A stretch of DNA of 9,285 nucleotides from Nitrospirota bacterium (GTDB taxonomy: Bacteria > Nitrospirota > Nitrospiria > Nitrospirales > Nitrospiraceae). The stretch spans positions 1 to 9,285 of the forward strand of contig JACRQB010000175.1 in the NCBI GenBank assembly GCA_016222925.1, given 5' to 3'. The notes beneath the pieces were generated by a model. It searched no databases and was not told where the DNA came from. It was given only the letters and a program-made list of their open reading frames with translations. The position numbers were made by a program, and so were the translations under genes. Shown here piece by piece: positions 1 through 5,672 of the stretch; positions within the stretch are counted from its first letter, which is position 1, and each line of letters begins with the position of its first letter.

Positions 1-2
1 CC

Positions 3-89
3 CCGATGCCGCTCACCCAGTTGCTTCTTCTGCTTTTCATCTCGACCCTCCTGTATGTGAAGTTGTTGCACCGCCGGACTGCTGCGTGA
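3..89 (+). CDS. Possible C-terminal end of a membrane protein (5' partial)
   Basis: An open frame enters from the left edge and ends at a TGA at 87-89. Its 28 residues include a strongly hydrophobic stretch (LTQLLLLLFISTLLYV) followed by a basic tail (KLLHRRTAA), the pattern of a last transmembrane helix with its C-terminus in the cytoplasm. Nothing in so short a piece identifies the family. It could also be a chance frame, because another frame stays open through this region as well. The reading rests only on hydrophobicity and the basic end. Confidence 0.35.
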   Translation, partial: PMPLTQLLLLLFISTLLYVKLLHRRTAA

Positions 90-410
90 CCCACGACATC
101 AGACCACACAGCGAGGGATGCTTGTTTAGGTTTGGAGAAGTTTTTGCGCGTAAGTCGGAAGCCGCTGAAAGGGAAATGGCCGACCCTCCTGCCTGATTGC
201 CGATGGTTGACATTCAAAAATCGGCATAGGACATCTTCTCAGATCCGTGACACGTGAAGCGCATGCTTAATATCAGGAGACTCCTTGCTTTGTCAATACC
301 TTCTGCAGGACTAATCAGTTCTACCTGCATTGATGGTATCGGTCTCGGTGTGGAGATCGTCTTACCTCAAAGTTGCCTGAGAAATCCCCACCGCCACTCA
401 GATGCCCAAT
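90..410. other. Gene-free stretch
   Basis: About 320 bases lie between the possible gene end at 89 and the hairpin at 411. I see no convincing ORF with a ribosome binding site, no tRNA-like fold and no repeat. It lies downstream of the minus-strand NirK-like operon. Confidence 0.5.
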
Positions 411-457
411 CATAGCACGGGGAGGGAGAGGCTTTGCCTCTCCCTCCCCGTGCTATG
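411..457 (-). terminator. Perfect 22-bp hairpin downstream of the NirK-like operon
   Basis: Positions 411-432 and 436-457 are exact reverse complements, giving a 22-bp GC-rich stem with a three-base loop (ttt). It lies 32 bases beyond the stop of the last gene of the minus-strand operon, so it is the likely transcript end. No T-run follows the stem on either strand, so it does not fit the classic intrinsic terminator. It may instead protect the 3' end of the mRNA or need a factor. Confidence 0.6.
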
Positions 458-489
458 TTCCTCTGGTACGATCCGTTTCCGGTAGATGA

Positions 490-1494
490 CTACAGCCCTT
501 TGAACAGGGCAGGATTGGTTGGACCATCTATCTTCAGCAGGCCAAGGGCGCCTTTTTCGGTGCGGAAGAGCGAGTGGTCAACCGAAACAAAGGTGCCGGG
601 CATTTCGCCTTTAAATTCTCCTATGGTCGCTTCACCTGGTGTCACCAGGGTGCTTTGGATACTCTCAAGTGGCGCTTTTGCCACGTTACCTGCTGGCCAG
701 ACCCGGTCTAACATCTCGCCGATGACGTGCCACGAAGAATCAAAGTTGACTCCGGCATTGCCATAGAACCATCGAGTGGTCTCTCCTACTTTAGATCGGA
801 GCGGAACTTTGACCAGCGCGGTCATATGGCCGTTATGCACGATATAAGACGCATCCGCATCTTTCACCTTTTGCTCTGAATAAACCAGGGTATCGTTCTT
901 CTTGCCGTCCTTCATGTAGAATTCGCTCTGCATGACATAGAATTCTTTTTCGACAGGCTTCAGCCCACCAACCGGCTCAACTACGATCAAGCCGTGCATG
1001 CCACTCAAAACATGTTGTATGTTGGATGGCGCTGCAGTGGAGGACTGATAGACAAAGACACCTTGGTTGGTGGCCTTAAATGTTATCTGAGCTTCCTTTC
1101 CGGGCTCCGCATTGACCAGGGCTGCTCCGCCACTGACCTTACTGAAGTCAAGATTGTGGCTCTGCTTGCTGCCGCTCTTGTTCTTCAAGCGGAGTTCAAC
1201 CGTATCGCCCACCATGACGCGAATCATCGGCCCTGGCACCATTCCATTAATGCCCCAGAACTCATAATTATTATCGTCGCTGATCGGACCGACCCATTCG
1301 GACGCTTCCAGGTTGACCACGACGGTAGCTGGCTGGGTTCTGGTGATGGGAGCGGGGACATTGGGTGCCTTCGTGAGTTGGGCCTGGATGGTCTCCGCCG
1401 ACACCACGCCTGCATTGATGGCAAGACACGGAGCCATGACCAATGCGCTGATCAATCCGGCATGACGCATGTTATGCAACAAACTCTTGGGCAT
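490..1494 (-). CDS. NirK-like cupredoxin protein lacking the type 1 Cys (degenerate N-terminal copper sites)
   Basis: This 334-residue exported protein has the two-cupredoxin layout of copper nitrite reductase. A signal peptide ends at VSA|ET (after A33), domain 1 covers about 60-175 and domain 2 about 185-325. By eye against NirK, it keeps H113 and D116 (SHNLDF), H161 and M166 (HVLSGM), H256 (SSWHVIGE, the third type 2 ligand position) and H307 (VDHS). It has S118 for a type 2 His, Q150 for the other, and S151 for the type 1 Cys (VYQSSTA). A normal type 1 centre therefore cannot form, and on its own it should not be a working nitrite reductase. The start has AAAGGAG five bases upstream (1500-1506). 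It is the last gene of the operon, 111 bases after its paralog, with which it shares exact DNA stretches. It may be a partner subunit or copper-binding protein, or a decaying copy, although its frame is intact. Confidence 0.8.
   Translation of the reverse strand: MPKSLLHNMRHAGLISALVMAPCLAINAGVVSAETIQAQLTKAPNVPAPITRTQPATVVVNLEASEWVGPISDDNNYEFWGINGMVPGPMIRVMVGDTVELRLKNKSGSKQSHNLDFSKVSGGAALVNAEPGKEAQITFKATNQGVFVYQSSTAAPSNIQHVLSGMHGLIVVEPVGGLKPVEKEFYVMQSEFYMKDGKKNDTLVYSEQKVKDADASYIVHNGHMTALVKVPLRSKVGETTRWFYGNAGVNFDSSWHVIGEMLDRVWPAGNVAKAPLESIQSTLVTPGEATIGEFKGEMPGTFVSVDHSLFRTEKGALGLLKIDGPTNPALFKGL
1387..1420. repeat. 34-bp exact repeat, copy 1 (paralog duplication)
   Basis: These 34 bases are identical to 2476-2509. 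Both copies encode the end of the signal peptide and the mature N-terminus of the two NirK-like paralogs. A second exact repeat of 27 bases pairs 1195-1221 with 2284-2310, in the MVGDTVE region. These are islands of identity left from a tandem gene duplication, not a mobile repeat. Confidence 0.85.
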
Positions 1495-1605
1495 GACGAC
1501 TCCTTTAATTTTGTATGACTCTGCCGACCATCATCCTGATTATCTGCCAGCAGAGTATTTCGGGCCACTGTAGATGGCCTAGTTAGCTGGGTCCTCTCTC
1601 TACCG

Positions 1606-2583
1606 TCAGTCTACCTTCAGCAGGCCAAGGGCGCCTTTGTTTTTTCGATCCTGCACTGGGTCAACTAATGTATAGGTGCCCGCCTTGACTTTAAACTCGA
1701 CCATGACAGCTCCACCTGTCGGAACCCTGGTCACCTTGACATTCTCCGCCGGTGCTGAGGTCAAAGAACCCTCGCTGTACACCCTGTCGAACGGCTGTTC
1801 GAGGAGCTGAAAAGAGTCGACAAAGTTGGGTCCTGCGTTGGTTAAGAAAATCCGAACGGTTTCTCCGGCCTTGGCTCGAAGAGGAGTTTTGACCATCGAG
1901 CTCGCATGGCCGTTATAGACGACATGGGAGGGGCGCTCGTCTAACCCATTTTCGTACGAAAACTCCAAGGTCTCGCCCTTGCCGCCCTCTTTCGTGTAAA
2001 ACTCGCTTTGCATGATCTGGAATTCTTTATCGACAGGCTTTAGCCCACCCGCCGGCTCAACGACGATCGTGCCGTACATGCCATTCGCAACGTGCTCGGG
2101 AATGGATGGTGATGCGGTGGCGCAGTGATACAAAAAGATGCCAGGGATGATCATCTTAAACTTTCCCCCGCTCTCCTGCCCTGGCTCGCTATTGAGCAGG
2201 CTCGCTCCACCGCCTGGTCCCGTGATCGCATGGAAGTCGATATTGTGAGATTCCTTGCTGTCCTTACTGTTCTTCAGGCGGATTTCAACCGTATCGCCCA
2301 CCATGACGCGGATCATGGGACCTGGCACGCTCTTATTAAAACCCCAGAACTCATAATTGTTATCGTCGCTCAGCGGACCGGTCCACTCGTCCGCCGTCAG
2401 GTTGACCACGATGTTGGCGGGCTCGGTTCGTTTGATGGGAGGGGGAACATTGGGTGCAAATCCCAGTTGGGCCTTGATGGTCTCCGCCGACACCACGCCT
2501 GCATTGATGCCGAGATATGGAGTCATGATACATGCGCCGACCAATCCGGCAGTGCGCACACAACGAAAAAAACTAATAGACAT
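1606..2583 (-). CDS. NirK-like copper protein with type 1 site intact and third type 2 His replaced by Gln
   Basis: This is a 325-residue exported two-cupredoxin protein of the copper nitrite reductase type, which reduces nitrite to NO in the periplasm. The signal peptide ends at VSA|ET (after A33). Domain 1 holds a full set of ligands: H113, C154, H164 and M169 for type 1 copper, and H118 and H153 for type 2 copper, in the strings SHNIDFHAI, LYHCA and PEHVANGMYG. The proton-relay Asp is D116. In domain 2 the third type 2 His, normally in a string like SFHVIGE, is Q259 (DSFQLLEQ). The VDH string near the end reads VDP (P309), and the protein stops about 10 residues earlier than its neighbour. 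AAGGAGG lies four bases before the ATG (2588-2594). It sits 107 bases after the cytochrome gene and 111 bases before its paralog. It may work as an electron-transfer or altered-site enzyme, or need the paralog to supply the missing His. Confidence 0.85.
   Translation of the reverse strand: MSISFFRCVRTAGLVGACIMTPYLGINAGVVSAETIKAQLGFAPNVPPPIKRTEPANIVVNLTADEWTGPLSDDNNYEFWGFNKSVPGPMIRVMVGDTVEIRLKNSKDSKESHNIDFHAITGPGGGASLLNSEPGQESGGKFKMIIPGIFLYHCATASPSIPEHVANGMYGTIVVEPAGGLKPVDKEFQIMQSEFYTKEGGKGETLEFSYENGLDERPSHVVYNGHASSMVKTPLRAKAGETVRIFLTNAGPNFVDSFQLLEQPFDRVYSEGSLTSAPAENVKVTRVPTGGAVMVEFKVKAGTYTLVDPVQDRKNKGALGLLKVD
2476..2509. repeat. 34-bp exact repeat, copy 2 (paralog duplication)
   Basis: Identical to 1387-1420. 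It encodes the signal-peptide end and mature start of the upstream NirK-like paralog and supports a tandem duplication origin for the pair. Confidence 0.85.
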
Positions 2584-2690
2584 GGTGCCTCCTTTTATTT
2601 TGGACTGCCCTGATAGTTTCTTTTCTCATACGACGTGGGACGAACTGAATGGTTTCGCCCCGGTTCAGAGCATTGTCGTTACCTACCTGC

Positions 2691-3152
2691 TTAAGGTTTG
2701 TAACACGAGTGGTCGTGCGGCTTGCCCCCGTTCGAGAACATGTTCTCAAACGCCATCACATGCCAGATCTGCTCCTCTGTCAGGCTGTTCTTAAAACCTT
2801 TCATTTTTGTCTTCGCGATACCTTCCGATATCCGCCAGAACCAGAAACTATCGGACCAACGGCAGATATTTTTAGGATCGCGCATATCCCGCGCACCTTT
2901 CTTTACCGGCTGACCGTCCTTGCCATGGCAGCTGCCACAGTTGACGTTTGGATTAACGTCGCCCTTGTAAATCTGCTCTCCCTCTTCGATAGCCTTAGGA
3001 TCCGTCCACCCTCCAGCCGGCATATGTTTGTCTGCATACTCGGCTGGAACCGGAGGCAAAGGCGGCTCATCGTCAGCGAAGGCCATGCCTCCTGATAGAA
3101 TCAGAGCGCTCCCCATCATCATGACCGCCATACTGAAATTCCTTCCCGTCAT
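2691..3152 (-). CDS. Periplasmic monoheme c-type cytochrome
   Basis: This 153-residue protein has a signal peptide with probable cleavage at AFA|DD (after A26), a Pro-rich linker, and one class I cytochrome c domain. The heme site is C72-G-S-C75-H76 (NCGSCHGKDG). M117 in KTKMKGF is the likely second axial ligand, and the helix LTEEQIWHVMAFENMF is typical of the C-terminal helix of this fold. Two further cysteines, C97 (NICRW) and C150 (HSCYKP), could form a disulfide. The start is set by AAGGAGG five bases upstream (3158-3164). It is followed on the same strand by the two NirK-like genes at a spacing of about 110 bases. The obvious inferred role is carrying electrons to or from those copper proteins, as small cytochromes do beside nirK in ammonia oxidisers. 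The partner is not proven. Confidence 0.9.
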   Translation of the reverse strand: MTGRNFSMAVMMMGSALILSGGMAFADDEPPLPPVPAEYADKHMPAGGWTDPKAIEEGEQIYKGDVNPNVNCGSCHGKDGQPVKKGARDMRDPKNICRWSDSFWFWRISEGIAKTKMKGFKNSLTEEQIWHVMAFENMFSNGGKPHDHSCYKP

Positions 3153-3188
3153 TCCTGCCTCCTTATTTTTCTAAATAGTGAGTCTGGT

Positions 3189-3330
3189 CTATCGACGAGG
3201 GCCTACCTCATAGGGCACATCAGTTGTGTTCCCATTTGGGTCACCACATCGAAAATAAGCCAATCCTCCCACGCCGATGGCAACAGAGGCTATCCAGGCA
3301 CAACCACATGCCGGGAAAGTTGTCTACCAT
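3189..3330 (-). pseudogene. Possible small single-pass membrane ORF, split by one frameshift
   Basis: An ATG at 3328-3330, preceded by a purine-rich stretch (GAGAAGGGTGG), starts MVDNFPGMWLC and then reads on to a stop at 3241. A second frame, open from about 3300, gives WIASVAIGVGGLAYF, then RCGDPNGNTTDVPYEVGPRR and a TAG at 3189-3191, with no start codon of its own upstream. Dropping one base near 3297-3300 joins the two into a protein of about 46 residues with one transmembrane helix and a hydrophilic tail. It would end 36 bases before the cytochrome gene, as the first member of that operon. It could be a real small gene carrying a sequencing error, a broken gene, or coincidence. No family is recognised. 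Confidence 0.3.
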
Positions 3331-3365
3331 GCCACCCTTCTCTCGAACCACGCAAGGCCATGTAA

Positions 3366-3388
3366 CATAACAAATTACCTAGTGTCAA
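3366..3388 (-). promoter_or_regulatory. Possible sigma-70 promoter (-35 TTGACA) for the cytochrome/NirK-like operon
   Basis: On the minus strand a perfect TTGACA (3383-3388) is followed after 17 bases by TTACAT (3360-3365), a weak -10 match. Transcription would start near 3353, about 25 bases before the small ORF and 200 bases before the cytochrome. A second TTGACA lies 27 bases further upstream (3410-3415). The paired TTGACA/TGTCAA boxes could instead be end repeats of an insertion sequence. Confidence 0.3.
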
Positions 3389-3484
3389 GCGGTCGCACTA
3401 TCTCTTCTGTGTCAACTCAATTTAGAAATGCCCTCTGATGCTTCTACCGTTGACTCCAGTTGGTCTTATTGAGACGATACGAGC

Positions 3485-3739
3485 ATGGGCCGACCGGAGT
3501 ATCCGAAGGACATGCGGGCCTGCCTCGAATCCATACCCCAGAGCCGATGGTCTACCGGTTTCGTGTGTCCGAAGTGTTCGGGGCAGTCCGCAGGGCTCAA
3601 CTCCACGCGCGACGTGTTTGAGTGCCGAGGCTATCGTTGGCAGACTTCGCCCAGAGCTGGGACTCTCATGCACCGCTCCCATTTCCTGTCCAGTAATGGT
3701 GAGGAAGCCATGTGCTCCGTAGAAGCATCCTCAGAATGA
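3485..3739 (+). pseudogene. IS1595-family transposase remnant (zinc-ribbon N-terminus)
   Basis: The 84-codon frame resembles the N-terminal zinc-ribbon region of IS1595-type transposases. EYPKD matches the usual start, SRWSTGFVCPKC is the first zinc knuckle, and VFECRGYRWQTSPRAGTLMHRSHF is the second knuckle plus the QTS-x-x-AGT-x-MHR signature. It is decayed. The second CxxC has become CxxY (ECRGY), several residues between the start and the first knuckle look deleted, and after MHRSHF the frame departs from the family and stops, so the catalytic DDE domain is absent. A frame with in-frame stops at about 3680-3710 may hold a few more remnant residues. It lies between the NirK-like operon and the lipoprotein gene, pointing to past insertion there. 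Confidence 0.65.
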
Positions 3740-3961
3740 GAAAGTCAGTACCGTGTGGCTTGTGTGACATTGCAGCGGCCTGCTCGATCGCCCCGTTTGC
3801 GCACCGGATGCATTGACAACCTCGGCTACCTCCATGCAAGATGACGCACGCGGGAATGCGCCGAATCAGCCATGCACCACCCTCTGTCAGCCGATCGGTG
3901 GATCGCCGTGATGGTTCGTCGGTTTCACACACGGGGGTAGGAAGCACGAGGGGCGCATCAG
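3740..3961. other. Gene-free stretch before the lipoprotein gene
   Basis: About 220 bases between the transposase remnant and the lipoprotein start. I see no supported gene. It may be further decayed insertion-sequence DNA plus the promoter of the lipoprotein gene, but no clear -35/-10 pair stands out. Confidence 0.4.
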
Positions 3962-4567
3962 ATGGCAAACGGTACACCGATCCTGTTTCGAGTCGGTTGG
4001 CTTTCAAAGATGATTGTCGTGGGCCTCGTCTTGGCCGGTTGCGACAGCACGGTGCGGCAAATCGGCAGGTCGACGGAGTCGTCGCCTGTCGTCCAGGCGG
4101 AGGGCCGGGAGAAGCATGCTGACCACACCTATAGTTTTACCGTCAAATATTATCCAAAAGATTATGTGCTTCTCACGGAAGGCCCTCTCCAGACAACCAC
4201 GCAGCCGCTGGTGGTCCAGCGCGTACGCTTTCAACGGAAAGACCTCGCGGCCGGCCAGTTTGCAGACCATGAACCTCCGGGATTGACCATCAGCGTGTTC
4301 ACACGATCGCCGGGAGGCTCGTTGCGCGAGTGGCTCGACTCATGCGGACTGCTGCCTCCCGGCAGCGAGATTTCTTCGGTTCGACTGACTGGCGTGAAGG
4401 AAGGGTTGAGGGTTAGTCTCCGACAGCAACCTGCGCCCAACGAGTTCGTCTATTTCGCAACCGACCAGTATGTGTACGGTCTCATACCTTTTGGCGCCAA
4501 CGGCGGGAAAATGCTGAGGTCGTTCCGCCTGATCCCGGATTCAACCAGGGCTCATATGCGCCATTGA
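3962..4567 (+). CDS. Putative lipoprotein of unknown function
   Basis: This 201-residue protein has a lipoprotein signal: a basic N-terminus, the hydrophobic core MIVVGLVLAG, and the lipobox LAGC with C27 as the lipidated residue. The acidic D28 after the Cys would, by the E. coli rule, favour the inner membrane, but whether that rule holds in Nitrospira is unknown. The mature part has a Ser/Thr-rich linker to about residue 50 and then a probably beta-rich domain (TYSFTVKYYPKDYVLL, QRVRFQRKDL, EFVYFATDQYVYGLI). I recognise no family or catalytic motif. The first ATG is chosen because GAGGGG lies eight bases upstream; an ATG at codon 17 would leave almost no n-region. It is transcribed opposite to both flanking operons and ends at the hairpin near 4670. 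Confidence 0.75.
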   Translation: MANGTPILFRVGWLSKMIVVGLVLAGCDSTVRQIGRSTESSPVVQAEGREKHADHTYSFTVKYYPKDYVLLTEGPLQTTTQPLVVQRVRFQRKDLAAGQFADHEPPGLTISVFTRSPGGSLREWLDSCGLLPPGSEISSVRLTGVKEGLRVSLRQQPAPNEFVYFATDQYVYGLIPFGANGGKMLRSFRLIPDSTRAHMRH

Positions 4568-4669
4568 TCTGAGCGTGCTTAAGAAGGTTCCGGAGCACGA
4601 TCTGAACGCCAGCCTCGCTCAGGAATAATACGGGCTAGGGTTCCAAAGAGCGCTCTTTACGGTAGCAAA

Positions 4670-4711
4670 GCATCAGGGCCGTATTCATTGAGATGAGTAC
4701 GGCCCTGATGC
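4670..4711. terminator. Bidirectional hairpin between convergent genes
   Basis: Positions 4671-4688 pair with 4693-4710 around a four-base loop, 18 pairs with one G-U, plus a closing G-C at 4670/4711. It sits about 100 bases past the lipoprotein stop (plus strand) and about 30 bases past the MOSC gene stop (minus strand). Its position and symmetry suggest a shared terminator, although T-runs on both sides are poor. Confidence 0.6.
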
Positions 4712-4742
4712 GCTTATGGAGCAGGCTTAGCCGATTCTCTCT

Positions 4743-5465
4743 CTATCCACCACTAGGTCCATCAAGCCTAGAAGATGTACTCTCAATAGTTCCAGTACGC
4801 GCGCGTCGGTCGAGTTTGTCTCGCCATCTTGACGAGAGATCGGCACAGTCCGCAAGATCTTGGGCTGCCTGCCGATCCTGTGTCCGACGATGCATGACCT
4901 CGTTTGCGGAGAACACCGTCCAGTTTGGATGATGGCGTTCTACCAGTAGTAGTTTATTTCCAGCCTGGACGTGCCCTTCTCGGAGGACACGGAAATACCA
5001 ACCGGTTCGACCAGTTTCCTGGACACGAAGAGCAAGATCCTTTATTCCCCAACGTCGTGCCAGTTTCCAGCAGGGCTGTCGTGGTTGCGAGACCTGGACA
5101 AGGGACTCTCCAATTTCAAATACATCTCCGATGCACACATCGCTCTCCAGCAACCCGGCAGTCGTAAAGTTTTCCCCAAATGCTCCTGGGCGAAGGTCTG
5201 GCAACGGTAACGTTTCCAACCAATAGGGGTAGTGCTCTACTGGATAGACATTGACGGCTTTTTCAGGACCCCCGTGGTTCGCTAGATCTGCTTGGCCATC
5301 ACCCGCCAAGTTGACGGTGCTGAGCCACAGTGATTCGGACGTAGACTGTTTAAAGAAACCGGTTGTCCAAACCTCCTCGAAGGGATCGGACGATTCTCTA
5401 CTCTCCACGGTCCGTGGTTGCCCAACTTGCAAGGAGATGATTGTTGCAACTACCGGATTGTTCAA
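4743..5465 (-). CDS. yiiM: MOSC-domain protein, YiiM-like
   Basis: This 240-residue cytosolic protein matches the YiiM type of MOSC protein (MOSC domain, then a short helical C-terminal domain). Marker strings are GDGQADLANHGGPEKA (55-70), the HYPYW region (78-82), FGEN (97-100), GLLESDVCIGD (104-114) and SQPRQPC (126-132) with the conserved C132. After the beta core, TGRTGWYFRVLREG (151-164) is also typical. The family is linked to molybdenum cofactor handling and, in E. coli, to detoxifying N-hydroxylated bases. The start is a TTG at 5463-5465, supported by AAAGGAG five bases upstream; no ATG fits better. A TATGAT at 5499-5504 (minus strand) could be its -10 box. The C-terminal 50 residues are polar and less typical. 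It appears to be transcribed alone. Confidence 0.88.
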   Translation of the reverse strand: MNNPVVATIISLQVGQPRTVESRESSDPFEEVWTTGFFKQSTSESLWLSTVNLAGDGQADLANHGGPEKAVNVYPVEHYPYWLETLPLPDLRPGAFGENFTTAGLLESDVCIGDVFEIGESLVQVSQPRQPCWKLARRWGIKDLALRVQETGRTGWYFRVLREGHVQAGNKLLLVERHHPNWTVFSANEVMHRRTQDRQAAQDLADCADLSSRWRDKLDRRARTGTIESTSSRLDGPSGG

Positions 5466-5470
5466 GAAAG

Positions 5471-5477
5471 CTCCTTT
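5471..5477 (-). promoter_or_regulatory. Ribosome binding site fixing a TTG start
   Basis: On the minus strand AAAGGAG stands five bases before TTG-AAC-AAT at 5465. The strong site and ideal spacing are the reason for accepting a non-ATG start for the MOSC gene. Confidence 0.75.
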
Positions 5478-5672
5478 GCTCAGTGATCCAAGCTGATTAT
5501 CATACTACAATGAAGGGGCAGGAGTAGGTGATCCACGCGAAGGACCTCGTGCCCGCGATTGTCGCAGCAGGTGCCGGTGATTGATTGCTGATCTATGTCG
5601 ATGTGGGCGAAGCAGCCGGGTGTACGTGTTTATAGGAAATTGCTAGTACCAAGGAGTTCATGCGCATCAGCT

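Noticed and set aside
994..1518. A long plus-strand frame opposite the 334-aa NirK-like gene.
   Set aside because: Antisense shadow. A similar frame appears opposite the paralog (2125-2613) because the two genes are homologous.
3666..4007. A 113-codon minus-strand frame between the transposase remnant and the lipoprotein gene.
   Set aside because: Composition is rich in Arg, Pro and Ser like a shadow frame, there is no ribosome site, and it overlaps two better supported features.
4645..4658. A 14-base perfect palindrome (aaagagcgctcttt).
   Set aside because: It could be a dimeric protein site, but it lies downstream of a gene end with no promoter nearby and may be chance.
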